A stretch of DNA of 64,000 bases from Flavimobilis rhizosphaerae (GCF_014852685.1 NZ_JACZDF010000003.1:434001-498000); one strand, 5' to 3'; positions 54,173 through 63,211 are shown, counted from the stretch's first letter. Translations and numbers: made by a program. Notes: generated by a model not told the origin, from the sequence alone.

Positions 54173-55627
54173 TCAGAGGTAGCGCTCGACGAGCGTGCTC
54201 GCGATGCCCGTGTACGTCGCGGGCGTCATGGCCTGCAGGCGTGCGGTGACGTCGGCGGGCAGGCCGAGCGTCCCGACGAACTCGCGCATCTCGGGACCGG
54301 TGACGCGGTGGCCGCGCGTGAGTTCCTTGAGGCGCTCGTAGGGGTTCTCCATGCCGGGCACGCCGGCGACGCCCGCGGCGCGCATGGCCGACTGGATGGC
54401 CTCGCCGAGGACCTCCCAGTTGTGGTCGAGGTCCTCGAGGAGGGTCGGCTCGGAGACGGCGAGCGCGGTGAGACCGCGGGCGACGTTGTCGATCGCGAGC
54501 AGCGAGTGGCCGAACGCGGTGCCGATGTTGCGCTGTGTCGAGGAGTCGGTGAGGTCGCGCTGCATGCGGCTCGTGACGAGCGTGGCCGCGAGCGTGTCGA
54601 GGAGGGCGTTCGAGATCTCGAGGTTGGCCTCGGCGTTCTCGAAGCGGATGGGGTTGACCTTGTGCGGCATGGTCGAGGAGCCGGTCGCGCCGGGCACGGG
54701 GATCTGCGTGAAGAAGCCGAGCGAGATGTACGTCCACACGTCGGTCGCGAGGTTGTGGAGGATGCGGTTGAAGCGCGCGACGTCCGCGTAGAGCTCGGCC
54801 TGCCAGTCGTGCGACTCGATCTGCGTCGTCAGCGGGTTCCACGTGAGGCCGAGGTGCTCGACGAAGCTCTGCGAGACGGCCGGCCAGTCGGCGCCGGGCA
54901 CGGCCGCGAGGTGCGCGCCGTAGGTGCCGGTCGCGCCGTTGAGCTTGCCGAGGTACTCGGCGGCCGCGACGCGGCGGGTCTGCCGGCGCAGGCGGTGCGC
55001 GAGGACGGCGAGCTCCTTGCCGACGGTCGTCGGGGTCGCGGGCTGCCCGTGCGTGCGGGAGAGCATGGGGACGTCGGCGTGCTCGCGCGCCATGGCAGCG
55101 ATCTGCTCGACGAGCGCTTCGGCGGCCGGCAGCCACACCTGGCGGACAGCTCCCTGGACCATGAGGGCGTAGGAGAGGTTGTTGATGTCCTCGCTCGTGC
55201 ACGCGAAGTGGACGAGCTCGCTCACGGACGGCAGGACGGTCTCCTCGCCGAGGAAGCCGGGGGCGGCGGCGATGCGGCGCTTGATGAAGTACTCGACGGC
55301 CTTGACGTCATGGACGGTCTGCCGCTCGATCTCGGCGAGCTCGGCGACGCCGGCGGCGCCGAAGTCGGAGACGATCGCGCGGAGGTAGCCCTTCTCGTTC
55401 TCCGAGAGGCGTGCTGCGCCCGGGACGACCTGCTGGTCGGTGAGGTGGATGAGCCACTCGACCTCGACGTGGAGGCGTTCGCGGTTGAGCGCGGCCTCGG
55501 AGAGGTGGTCGACGAGCGGCGCGACCGCGCGGCGGTAGCGGCCGTCGAGCGCACCGAGGGCGATCGGCGGGTTCGCGTCGGCGAGGATGACGCGGTCGGT
55601 CACGGGCGTGGGCGTCGTCGAAGGCAT
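54173..55627 (-). CDS. purB: Adenylosuccinate lyase
   Basis: 484 residues. ALGALDGRYRRAVAPLVDHLSEAALNRERLHVEVEWLIHL is the N terminus of the E. coli-type PurB, FACTSEDINNLSYALMV, MLSRTHGQPATPTTVGKELAVLAHRL (catalytic His) and PGATGSSTMPHKVNPIRFENAEANL (the fumarase-superfamily signature with the catalytic Ser loop) are all present. It cleaves adenylosuccinate to AMP and SAICAR to AICAR. GGAGGATGCCGCC precedes the ATG at 55625-55627. It stands as a single gene. Confidence 0.95.
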   Translation of the reverse strand: MPSTTPTPVTDRVILADANPPIALGALDGRYRRAVAPLVDHLSEAALNRERLHVEVEWLIHLTDQQVVPGAARLSENEKGYLRAIVSDFGAAGVAELAEIERQTVHDVKAVEYFIKRRIAAAPGFLGEETVLPSVSELVHFACTSEDINNLSYALMVQGAVRQVWLPAAEALVEQIAAMAREHADVPMLSRTHGQPATPTTVGKELAVLAHRLRRQTRRVAAAEYLGKLNGATGTYGAHLAAVPGADWPAVSQSFVEHLGLTWNPLTTQIESHDWQAELYADVARFNRILHNLATDVWTYISLGFFTQIPVPGATGSSTMPHKVNPIRFENAEANLEISNALLDTLAATLVTSRMQRDLTDSSTQRNIGTAFGHSLLAIDNVARGLTALAVSEPTLLEDLDHNWEVLGEAIQSAMRAAGVAGVPGMENPYERLKELTRGHRVTGPEMREFVGTLGLPADVTARLQAMTPATYTGIASTLVERYL

Positions 55628-55771
55628 GGCGGCATCCTCCCACGGGGGACGGACATCCGGGCGGGGTCGTCCGGCCTGCGACCTGACCACAGGTGGGGCT
55701 TCCGAGGACCCCGTCCACGGATCTTCGGGGAGCCCTCGCAGAGCCGTCCGACCGCGCCTACGGTCACCGCC

Positions 55772-56083
55772 ATGACAGACACCGCGCCCCCTGCACCGCC
55801 TCCCGTCCCCGCGCCCCACGGCGACGAGCTCGCGTGGGTCGCCGCACGACTTGCCCACGTGTCCGGGGTGCTCACCGACGCCCGCGCGACCCTCGTGCAG
55901 GTACGGACGACGACCTGGCGTTCGGGAGCAGCGCTGCGCTTCCTCGAGCTCGTCGGGCTCCTCGCCGACGACCTCGAGGCCGCTGCCGGCCTCGTCGCCG
56001 AGGCCGAGCGTGCGCTGCCCGCGCTCGCGAGCGCGGCCGCGAGGGCGGAGCAGACGGTGAGTGCGGCCGGGGGGCAAGCGTGA
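55772..56083 (+). CDS. Small helical WXG100-like protein
   Basis: 103 residues. After a Pro-rich ~17-residue start it is predicted to be two long helices with the turn at TTTWRSGAALRFLELVGLLADDLEAAAGLVAEAERAL, the W-x-x-G/A-A-A pattern of actinobacterial WXG100/ESX-type proteins ('W.S.AA..Fr..L..L...L..AA..v..A..aL'). No cysteines and no signal peptide. The stop overlaps the next gene's start (GTGA), so the two proteins are probably made in equal amounts and may bind each other. No EccC-type secretion ATPase gene is in the window. Confidence 0.6.
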   Translation: MTDTAPPAPPPVPAPHGDELAWVAARLAHVSGVLTDARATLVQVRTTTWRSGAALRFLELVGLLADDLEAAAGLVAEAERALPALASAAARAEQTVSAAGGQA

Positions 56084-57792
56084 ACGGCGGTCTGACCCCG
56101 CCGGCGCCGCTCCGCGCGCCGTCGGACCTCGCCGCGCCGCTGTCGACGGGCACGGTCCCGCTCGTCCCGCAGGCGTTGACGGACGGGCTCATGCCGGCGC
56201 GCAAGCTCGCGCAGGGTCCCCGGACGTCGGTGCGGGAACCGGCCGATGGCTCGCCTCCGGTCTGTGTCGCGCCCTATGACACGGAGATCGTGCGGCTGCC
56301 GGAGCGTCCCCGGGGCATCGTGGTCTCCGGCGGCGTCACGGGCTTCCACGTCGACCTCGACGAGCTCGAGGTCCTCGGCACGACGCTGCGACGGCTCACC
56401 GCACGGCTCGACGGCACCGGCGTGCACGGGGGTGTCGCGGCGACGGACGTCCGCGCGCTCGAGGAGCGTCTCGGGCACGCCCTCGCGGCGGCGGTAGCGC
56501 TGGTCGTCGCCTCGGGGGCGACGTTCGAGGTCGTCGCGGCGCGGGCGGCGCTCGCTGCGCGCGCTGCCGACGTGGTCGAGGCGCTCGAGCTGCTCGGGCG
56601 CGGCATCACGCGTGCTGCCGACGAGGCGGGACGACTCGCGGACGGGCTTGACGGTGCGCGGGAGACGTATGCGCGGGCGGAGGAGGAAGCACGCCCGCCC
56701 GAGGACGACGGCGTGTGGCGTCGGCTCGCGATGGCGTTCGCGCCCGTCGCGGGCGTGACGAGTCTCGTCCGAGCGGGAGGCGTCGTCGCGGACATCCGCG
56801 AGGACGGGGCCGAGCGGACCGACATCGCGACCCCGGCGCTCGACATGGTCACCGATCTGCGCACTCCGCTCTACCTCGTCGAGAGCGCGGTCGGGGCGGG
56901 CCTGGGACGGGCACCGAAGCCGCTCAACCGCGCCGGGACCGCTGACTTGCTCACGGAGGTCGCTCACTACGGCCTCGTGGAGCCGGCGACGTTCGTGTGG
57001 GCGCACCGGTTCCGGGACCGTCTCCCGACCCCCGAGATGAGCCCGCACCCGGCGCCGGAGGGCGCGCGGCGCGCGGGCACGACGACGCAGGCGCTGCGCA
57101 CCCTCGACGCGATCAACGCGCGCTCGGCGGAGGGTGCCGTCGGCGTGCAGCGCACGGTCCGTCCGGACGGCTCGAGCTCGTGGGTCGTCTACATCCCGGG
57201 CAGCGAGGGGCGCCCGAACCCCGCGAAGAAGGGGTTCTTCGTCGCTGATCACGCCCGGACGTGGGGCAGCAACACGGGGGTCCTCATGCGTCGGAACGAG
57301 CAGGCCATCCGTGCGGTCGAGCGCGCGATGCGCAACGCGGGCGTCAAGGACGGCGAGAAGGTCGTGTTCGTCGGGCACAGCCAGGGCGGCGCGATCGGCG
57401 CGCTGCTCGCCGCAAGACGCGGTTCGGGAGGGCTCGTCACCGTGGGGGCGCCAACGGGCGGCATCGACCTCCCGAAGGAGGTCGAGGCGGTGCACATCGA
57501 GGTCAAGGGCGACGAGGTCCACGAGCTCGACGGCCGGGAGAACCCGGCGACGTTGACGCGGACGACCGTCACGGTGCGACCGGACGAGGCCGCGGGGACG
57601 CCGCACGCGCCGGTTGACAAGATGCACTCCTCGGTCAACGGGGTGCGCGCCGCGGAGGCGCTCGAGGGCTCGGCCGTCACGGCGGCACTTGACGACGTGC
57701 TGGGGGACGTCGGCGGGCGGCCGTCGGGCCCTCTCGAGGAGGCGCTTGCGAGCCCGGTCGAGGTCTACGTGCCCGAGCCGACGACACGGTGA
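56080..57792 (+). CDS. Alpha/beta-hydrolase (lipase-like) protein with helical N-terminal region
   Basis: 570 residues. No signal peptide. About 75-195 is Ala/Leu-rich and helical (LDELEVLGTTLRRLTARLDGTG then EERLGHALAAAVALVVASGA), like the long helical hairpins of ESX substrates; about 215-260 has weak hydrophobic stretches. About 330-530 is an alpha/beta-hydrolase: SSWVVYIPGSEGR, then RRNEQAIRAVERAMRNAGVKDGEKVVFVGHSQGGAIGALLA with the GHSQGG nucleophile elbow (Ser 434), and VTVGAPTGGIDLP. A candidate His is in KMHSSVNGV. The substrate is unknown, probably an ester or lipid. It could be a toxin or cell-wall-lipid enzyme exported with its WXG-like partner. Confidence 0.65.
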   Translation: MNGGLTPPAPLRAPSDLAAPLSTGTVPLVPQALTDGLMPARKLAQGPRTSVREPADGSPPVCVAPYDTEIVRLPERPRGIVVSGGVTGFHVDLDELEVLGTTLRRLTARLDGTGVHGGVAATDVRALEERLGHALAAAVALVVASGATFEVVAARAALAARAADVVEALELLGRGITRAADEAGRLADGLDGARETYARAEEEARPPEDDGVWRRLAMAFAPVAGVTSLVRAGGVVADIREDGAERTDIATPALDMVTDLRTPLYLVESAVGAGLGRAPKPLNRAGTADLLTEVAHYGLVEPATFVWAHRFRDRLPTPEMSPHPAPEGARRAGTTTQALRTLDAINARSAEGAVGVQRTVRPDGSSSWVVYIPGSEGRPNPAKKGFFVADHARTWGSNTGVLMRRNEQAIRAVERAMRNAGVKDGEKVVFVGHSQGGAIGALLAARRGSGGLVTVGAPTGGIDLPKEVEAVHIEVKGDEVHELDGRENPATLTRTTVTVRPDEAAGTPHAPVDKMHSSVNGVRAAEALEGSAVTAALDDVLGDVGGRPSGPLEEALASPVEVYVPEPTTR

Positions 57793-57799
57793 GGCCGGC

Positions 57800-58867
57800 T
57801 CAGACGCCCTCGCGCCACCCCGCGGCGATCTCGCAGAAGAGATCGGTCGCCTCGGGCTCGCCGACGCTCACGCGGATGCCCTCGCCCGCGAACGGGCGGA
57901 CGACGACCCCGGCGCTCGCGGCCTCGGCGGCGCGGGCGACGGTCTGCTCGCCGAGCGGCAGCCACACGAAGTTCGCCTGCGTCTCGGGCAGGTCCCAGCC
58001 CTGGGCGGTGAGGAGGTCGACGAGCCGGGTGCGTTCGTCGACGAGCTCGTCGACGATCTCGAGGAGCCGGTCCTGGACGCCGATCGCGGCGATCGCGGCG
58101 CGCTGCGCGACGTGCGAGACGCCGAAGGGCGTCGCGACCGCGCGGATGCCCGCCGCGAGGCGCGGGCGCGCGACGGCGTAGCCGACGCGCAGCCCGGCGA
58201 GCCCGTAGGCCTTGGAGAGGGTGCGGAGCAGCACGACGTTGGGGTGCGCGGCGTAAACCTCGACGCCGTCGGGCGCCTCGGGGTCGCGGACGAACTCGAC
58301 GTAGGCCTCGTCGAGCACGACGACGACGTGCCGCGGCACCGCGGCGAGGAACGCGTCGAGCTCGTCGGCGTGGACCGCGGGGCCGGTCGGGTTGTTGGGC
58401 GTGCACACGAGGACGACCTTCGTGCGCTCGGTGACGGCTGCGGCCATCGCGGGCAGGTCGAGGCGTCCGCCTGCGGCGAGCGGGACGCGCACGCCCGTGC
58501 CGCCCGCGACCTGGATGGCGATGGGGTAGGCCTCGAAGGACCGCCACGGGAGGACGACCTCGTCGCCGGCGTCGACGAACGCGCCGAGCACGTGCGCGAG
58601 CACCGCGACGGAGCCGTTGCCAGCAACGACCTCCTCGGCGCGCACGCCGATCATCCCGGCGATCGCCTCGCAGAGCTCGCTCGCGTGCATGTCGGGGTAA
58701 CGGTTGGTGTCCTGCGCGGCGTCGACGATCGCAGCGAGCACCGCGGGGTGCACGGGATAGGGGTTCTCGTTCGAGGAGAGCTTGAACGAGGTCGCTCCTG
58801 CACGGGCGCCGGGGACGTAGGCGGGCAGCGCGTCGACCGCGGGCCGCAGCTGAGGGTTGTCGCTCAC
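57800..58867 (-). CDS. pat: Aromatic amino acid/histidinol-phosphate aminotransferase (Pat/HisC2 type)
   Basis: About 355 residues, fold type I. LRPAVDALPAYVPGARAGATSFKLSSNENPYPVHPAVLAAI is the N terminus typical of actinobacterial Pat/HisC2, VVLVCTPNNPTGPAVHADEL and VVVLDEAYVEFV bind PLP, and LRTLSKAYGLAGLRVGYAVA contains the Schiff-base Lys. It likely makes phenylalanine or tyrosine from the 2-oxo acids; a role on histidinol phosphate cannot be excluded because no his genes are near. GTG at 58865-58867 chosen from relatives; an ATG 12 bases earlier is in frame. Confidence 0.87.
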   Translation of the reverse strand: MSDNPQLRPAVDALPAYVPGARAGATSFKLSSNENPYPVHPAVLAAIVDAAQDTNRYPDMHASELCEAIAGMIGVRAEEVVAGNGSVAVLAHVLGAFVDAGDEVVLPWRSFEAYPIAIQVAGGTGVRVPLAAGGRLDLPAMAAAVTERTKVVLVCTPNNPTGPAVHADELDAFLAAVPRHVVVVLDEAYVEFVRDPEAPDGVEVYAAHPNVVLLRTLSKAYGLAGLRVGYAVARPRLAAGIRAVATPFGVSHVAQRAAIAAIGVQDRLLEIVDELVDERTRLVDLLTAQGWDLPETQANFVWLPLGEQTVARAAEAASAGVVVRPFAGEGIRVSVGEPEATDLFCEIAAGWREGV

Positions 58868-58918
58868 GCAGGACAGCATCCCACTGACACGGCGGTGGGT
58901 GGCTGGCAGGATCGAGGC

Positions 58919-59311
58919 ATGACCTTCGTGCTGCGTGTCATCGTCAACGCCTTCGCCCTGTGGATCACGTCGCTGCTCGTCACGGGCTTCAACATCGTCG
59001 GGGCGAGCTCGGCGGAGGGCAAGATCTTCGTCCTGCTGGGTGTCGCGGCGATCTTCGGGGTGGTCAACGCGGCGGTGCGGCCGGTCGTGGCGTTCCTCTC
59101 GGTGCCGTTCTACATCCTCACGCTCGGGCTGTTCACGTTCGTCGTCAACACCCTCATGCTCCTGCTCACGGTGTGGATCACGGAGCGGACGTCGTGGGGC
59201 ATCCGGATCGACGGCGGGTTCTGGACGGCGTTCCTCGCGGCCCTGCTCGTCACGGTCGTGTCATTCTTCGGGTCTCTCGCGATCGGGCGCGCCGACCGCA
59301 AGGACCGCTGA
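58919..59311 (+). CDS. Phage-holin-family (4-TM) membrane protein
   Basis: 130 residues with four hydrophobic helices: VLRVIVNAFALWITSLLVTG, FVLLGVAAIFGVVNAAVRPVVAFLSVPFYILTLGLFTFVVNTLMLLLTVWI and FWTAFLAALLVTVVSFFGSL. GVVNAAVRPVVAFLSVPFYILTLGLFTFVVNTLML is the PF04020-type signature ('N...rPil.lls.P..iltlGlf..viN...l'). It is a host membrane protein of unknown function in spite of the family name. A CAGGGAC-CTCA-GTCCCTG hairpin (59321-59338) follows. Confidence 0.88.
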   Translation: MTFVLRVIVNAFALWITSLLVTGFNIVGASSAEGKIFVLLGVAAIFGVVNAAVRPVVAFLSVPFYILTLGLFTFVVNTLMLLLTVWITERTSWGIRIDGGFWTAFLAALLVTVVSFFGSLAIGRADRKDR

Positions 59312-59320
59312 CACTGCTGA

Positions 59321-59338
59321 CAGGGACCTCAGTCCCTG
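59321..59338 (+). terminator. Short hairpin after the holin-family gene
   Basis: CAGGGAC and GTCCCTG with a CTCA loop, ten bases after the stop codon. A second imperfect hairpin CTTGTGGG/CCCACAAAG follows (59341-59360). Confidence 0.5.
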
Positions 59339-59409
59339 GGCTTGTGGGACCCCCACAAAGAATCACCGGTCCACGTGGCGCGGCAGCCTATCCCTTCGTC
59401 GATGATGTC

Positions 59410-59448
59410 TGCTTACGCTGGCGTAGGTTACGCAACCGTAGCCAGCGT
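59410..59448. promoter_or_regulatory. Dyad-rich operator-like site before the 2-oxoacid dehydrogenase operon
   Basis: CTTACGCTGGCGTAGG contains TACG-CTGG-CGTA, and a wider symmetry joins ACGCTGGC with GCCAGCGT across GGTTACGCAACC. It lies about 50 bases before the E1 alpha start codon, where a repressor would act. The shape is TetR-like; no cognate regulator gene is adjacent. Confidence 0.4.
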
Positions 59449-59495
59449 CGGCCGCCCGGTCGGCGTCCCGCCGAGAGTCCTCGGGGAGAACCTTC

Positions 59496-60650
59496 GTGAC
59501 CGACGACGCGACCGACAGCACGGGCCCGACCGGCGACGCCGTGCCCATGGTGCAGCTGCTCACGCCCACGGGCGAGCGCACGACCGATCCGCGCTGGGAG
59601 CCCTACCGGGAGCGGGCCGCGCACCTCGACCACGGCCACGTGCGCGACCTGTGGCGCGACATGGTGCTCGTGCGGGCCTTCGACGACGAGGCCACGTCGC
59701 TCCAGCGACAGGGCCAGCTCGGCCTGTGGGCGCAGTGCCTCGGCCAGGAGGCCGCGCAGGTCGGCTCGGGCCGCGCGCTCGCCCCGCAGGACTACGTCTT
59801 CCCGTCGTACCGGGAGCACGGCGTCGCGCACACGCGTGGCGTCGACCTCGCGCAGATCCTCCGGCTGTTCCGTGGCGTCGACCACGGTGGCTGGGACGGC
59901 GAGGCGCACCGGTTCCACAACTACACGCTGGTCATCGGGTCGCACACGCTGCACGCGACGGGCTACGCGATGGGCGTCCAGCGCGACGGCGTCGTCGGCA
60001 CGGGCGATCCGACGGTCGACACGGCGGTCGTCGCGTACTTCGGCGACGGTGCGACGGCGCAGGGCGACGTCAACGAGGCGCTCGTCTTTGCGGCCGTCAA
60101 CCAGGCGCCGCTCGTGCTGTTCTGTCAGAACAACCAGTTCGCGATCTCGGAGCCCAACGAGCGTCAGTTCCGCGTGCCGGTCGCGCGCCGCGGCGAGGGC
60201 TTCGGCGTGCCGGGTGTGCGCGTCGACGGGAACGACGTCCTCGCGAGCTACGCGGTGACCCAGGAGGCGCTCGAGCGGGCCCGCTCGGGCGGTGGACCGA
60301 GCCTCGTCGAGGCGTTCACGTTCCGCATGGGCGCGCACACGACGTCCGACGATCCGACGCGTTACCGCACGCGCGAGCTCGAGCAGCAGTGGCGCGAGCG
60401 CGATCCCATCGCTCGCATCGAGGCGATGCTCCGCCGCGAGGGCGGCTGGGACGATGCGTGGGCGGCGCAGGTCGTCGAGGAGGCCGCCGACCTCGGCGCA
60501 CGCGTGCGCGAGACGGTGCGGTCGATGCCCGCGCCCGCGCCCGCGAGCATGTTCGACCACGTCTATGCGACCCCGCACGCGGCGGTCGAGGACGACCGCG
60601 CGTTCTTCGCCGAGTACGAGTCCGGTTTCGCCGACGGAGGTGCCCGATGA
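59496..60650 (+). CDS. 2-oxoacid dehydrogenase E1 alpha subunit
   Basis: 384 residues. LWAQCLGQEAAQVGSGRALAPQDYVFPSYREHGVAHTRGVD and TAVVAYFGDGATAQGDVNEALVFAAVNQAPLVLFCQNNQFAIS is the thiamine diphosphate motif (GDG...N..N). GGPSLVEAFTFRMGAHTTSDDPTRYR includes the phosphorylation-loop-like segment. It decarboxylates pyruvate or a branched-chain 2-oxo acid with E1 beta. The two-subunit E1 form plus an adjacent E2 is typical of BKD or PDH in actinobacteria; substrate not decided. GTG start at 59496 with GGGGAG upstream; ATGA overlap with E1 beta. Confidence 0.92.
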   Translation: MTDDATDSTGPTGDAVPMVQLLTPTGERTTDPRWEPYRERAAHLDHGHVRDLWRDMVLVRAFDDEATSLQRQGQLGLWAQCLGQEAAQVGSGRALAPQDYVFPSYREHGVAHTRGVDLAQILRLFRGVDHGGWDGEAHRFHNYTLVIGSHTLHATGYAMGVQRDGVVGTGDPTVDTAVVAYFGDGATAQGDVNEALVFAAVNQAPLVLFCQNNQFAISEPNERQFRVPVARRGEGFGVPGVRVDGNDVLASYAVTQEALERARSGGGPSLVEAFTFRMGAHTTSDDPTRYRTRELEQQWRERDPIARIEAMLRREGGWDDAWAAQVVEEAADLGARVRETVRSMPAPAPASMFDHVYATPHAAVEDDRAFFAEYESGFADGGAR

Positions 60651-61726
60651 CCACGACGTCCACGCAGCCCGCGATCGAGGCGCAGGTCGCGCCGTTCCCC
60701 ACGGGCACGACGACGCTGCCGCTCGCCAAGGCGATCACGCTCGCGATGCGTCAGGCGCTCGCGGAGGACCCGAAGGTTCTCGTCATGGGGGAGGACGTCG
60801 GCCGTCTCGGTGGCGTCTTCCGTGTGACGGACGGTCTTCAGGCGGAGTTCGGCGAGGACCGCGTCGTCGACACGCCGCTCGCGGAGTCGGGGATCGTCGG
60901 CACGGCGATCGGGCTCGCGATGCGCGGCTACCGCTCGGTCCTCGAGATCCAGTTCGACGGTTTCATCTTCCCGGCGTTCGACCAGATCACGACGCAGCTC
61001 GCGAAGATGCGGTACCGCACGTCGGGGCGTGTGAGCCTGCCGATCGTCATCCGCGTCCCGTACGGCGGGGGCATCGGCGCGGTCGAGCACCACTCGGAGA
61101 GCCCTGAGGCGCTCTTCGCACACACGGCGGGTCTGCGTGTCGTCTCGCCGTCGAACCCGGCGGACGCCTACCGCATGCTGCGCGAGGCGATCGCGTCGCC
61201 GGACCCGGTGCTCTTCCTCGAGCCGAAGGGCCGCTACTGGGACAAGGGCCCGGTCGAGGTCGCGCCTCTCGCGCTCCCGGCGGCAGGTGCGCCGACGGCG
61301 TACGACGCGATCGGGCACGAGACGCTCGACCGCGCGGTCGTCGTCCGGCCGGGCACGGACCTCACGCTCGTCGCGTACGGGCCGTCGGTGCACGTCGCGC
61401 TCGCGGCGGCCGCGGCCGCCGCGGAGGAGGGTCGCAGCCTCGAGGTCGTCGACCTGCGGACGATCTCGCCCATCGACTTCCCGACGGTCGTGGAGTCGGC
61501 GCGTCGCACGGGTCGTTGCGTCGTCGTCCACGAGGCCCCTGTCTTCCACGGTGCGGGCGCGGAAGTCGCTGCGCGCGTGACGGAGGAGTGCTTCTTCTCG
61601 CTCGAGGCGCCGGTGCTGCGCGTCGGCGGGTTCCACACCCCGTACCCGGTCGCGAAGATCGAGCACGACTACCTGCCCGGGCTCGACCGCGTCCTCGACG
61701 CGGTCGACCGCTCGCTGGCCTTCTGA
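60647..61726 (+). CDS. 2-oxoacid dehydrogenase E1 beta subunit
   Basis: 359 residues. TTLPLAKAITLAMRQALAEDPKVLVMGEDVGRLGGVFRVTDGLQAEFGEDRVVDTPLAESGIVGTAIGLAMRGYRSVLEIQFDGFIFPAFDQI is the E1 beta pyrimidine-binding domain, with MGEDVG (the Glu that activates thiamine) and DTPLAES. The C-terminal domain (LVAYGPSVHVALAAAAAAAEEG, LEVVDLRTISPIDFPTVVESARRTGRCVVVHEAP) is the transketolase fold. It pairs with the preceding E1 alpha. Confidence 0.94.
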   Translation: MTTTSTQPAIEAQVAPFPTGTTTLPLAKAITLAMRQALAEDPKVLVMGEDVGRLGGVFRVTDGLQAEFGEDRVVDTPLAESGIVGTAIGLAMRGYRSVLEIQFDGFIFPAFDQITTQLAKMRYRTSGRVSLPIVIRVPYGGGIGAVEHHSESPEALFAHTAGLRVVSPSNPADAYRMLREAIASPDPVLFLEPKGRYWDKGPVEVAPLALPAAGAPTAYDAIGHETLDRAVVVRPGTDLTLVAYGPSVHVALAAAAAAAEEGRSLEVVDLRTISPIDFPTVVESARRTGRCVVVHEAPVFHGAGAEVAARVTEECFFSLEAPVLRVGGFHTPYPVAKIEHDYLPGLDRVLDAVDRSLAF

Positions 61727-61738
61727 GACGGAGACGCT

Positions 61739-63205
61739 GTGCCGACCTTCGAGTCCTTCCCCCTGCCCGACGCCGGTGAGGGCCTCACCGAGGCCGAGAT
61801 CGTCCAGTGGCACGTCGCGGTGGGCGACCGGGTGACGGTCAACCAGACGATCGTCGAGATCGAGACGGCGAAGTCGCTCGTCGAGCTGCCGAGCCCGTGG
61901 ACGGGCGTCGTCGCGGAGATCCTCGTGCCGGAGGGCACGACGGTCGAGGTGGGGACGCCGATCGTCGTCGTCGACACGGACCCGGACGGTGCTGCGGCAC
62001 CGGCCGCTCCGGCTCCTGCGGCGACGTCCGCGGCTGCGGCTGCTCCGAGCGTGCAGGACGGGGCCGACGCCGGCTCGGGGGCGGTGCTCGTCGGGTACGG
62101 CACGGCTGAGCACGCGTCGGTCCGACGTCCGCGCCGGGCGGCGCCGTCGGCCTCGCCGAGCGCGCCCGCGGCCGGGTCGGCCGTCGCGCCCGCGGGTTCT
62201 TCTTCGGGCGGCGTCGTGGCGCCCGCGCCGGTCCCGGCCCGCGCGCCGGTGGGCACTGCGGCGCCCGCCCCCGAGTCGTCGCGCGGTCCTGCGGTGGTGC
62301 TCGCGAAGCCGCCGGTCCGCAAGCTTGCGCGGGACCTCGGGGTCGACCTCACGTCGATCGTCCCGACGGGCCCGGGCGGCCTCGTCACGCGCGAGGATGT
62401 CGTCGCGCAGGCGGAGCGCGCGGACGCGCGCGAGCTCGCGACGTACGCGAACGACACCGACGACGACAGGCCGTGGCTCGCGCAGGGGTCGGTGACGTCC
62501 GACGGGCGGCAGACGCGCGTGCCGGTGCGGTCGGTGCGCAAGCGCACGGCCGAGGCCATGGTGGCGAGCGCGTTCTCGGCGCCGCACGTCACGGTGTTCC
62601 ACACGGTCGACGTCACGCGGACGATGCGTCTCGTCGAGCGGCTGCGCGCGGACCGTGATTTCAAGGACGTGCGGGTGACGCCGCTGCTCGTCGCGATGAA
62701 GGCGCTGCTCATCGCGATCGACCGGCACCCGCAGATCAACGCGAGCTGGGACGACGCCGCGCAGGAGATCGTCTACAAGCACTACGTCAACCTCGGGATC
62801 GCGGCGGCGACTCCGAGGGGCCTCATGGTGCCGAACATCAAGGACGCGCACCGTGCGACGTTGCTGCAGCTCGCGGAGTCGCTCGCGGGGCTCACGCAGC
62901 TGGCGCGGACGGGGAAGACCCCGCCGGCGCACATGCAGGACGGCACGATCACGATCACGAACGTCGGTGTGTTCGGAATCGACACGGGGACGCCGATCCT
63001 CAACCCGGGGGAGGCAGCGATCCTCGCGTTCGGCGCGATCCGTGAGCAGCCGTGGGTCCACAAGGGGAAGATCAAGAAGCGGTGGGTGACGCAGCTGGCG
63101 CTGAGCGTCGATCACCGTCTTGTCGACGGTGAGCTGGCGAGCCGGGTGCTCGCCGACGTCGCGGCGGTGCTCCACGAGCCGGGCCAGGCGCTCGTCTGGA
63201 TCTAG
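61739..63205 (+). CDS. 2-oxoacid dehydrogenase E2, dihydrolipoamide acyltransferase
   Basis: 488 residues. One lipoyl domain (about 1-80) with IVEIETAKSLVELPSPWTG, lipoylated Lys 45; a long Ala/Pro/Ser linker (about 80-180); a peripheral subunit-binding domain (KPPVRKLARDLGVDLTSIVPTGPGGLVTREDVV, about 187-220); and the catalytic domain with SVDHRLVDGELASRVLADV (His 459 and Asp 463 of HxxxDG). It transfers the acyl group to CoA. One lipoyl domain and the sequence PLPDAGEGLTEAEIVQWHV favour a branched-chain-type E2 over pyruvate E2. No E3 gene follows. GTG start. Confidence 0.93.
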   Translation: MPTFESFPLPDAGEGLTEAEIVQWHVAVGDRVTVNQTIVEIETAKSLVELPSPWTGVVAEILVPEGTTVEVGTPIVVVDTDPDGAAAPAAPAPAATSAAAAAPSVQDGADAGSGAVLVGYGTAEHASVRRPRRAAPSASPSAPAAGSAVAPAGSSSGGVVAPAPVPARAPVGTAAPAPESSRGPAVVLAKPPVRKLARDLGVDLTSIVPTGPGGLVTREDVVAQAERADARELATYANDTDDDRPWLAQGSVTSDGRQTRVPVRSVRKRTAEAMVASAFSAPHVTVFHTVDVTRTMRLVERLRADRDFKDVRVTPLLVAMKALLIAIDRHPQINASWDDAAQEIVYKHYVNLGIAAATPRGLMVPNIKDAHRATLLQLAESLAGLTQLARTGKTPPAHMQDGTITITNVGVFGIDTGTPILNPGEAAILAFGAIREQPWVHKGKIKKRWVTQLALSVDHRLVDGELASRVLADVAAVLHEPGQALVWI

Positions 63206-63211
63206 CACTCG

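Noticed and set aside
58919-59311. Prophage remnant, because of the holin-family name
   Set aside because: PF04020-type proteins are common chromosomal membrane proteins in actinobacteria, and no other phage gene is near.
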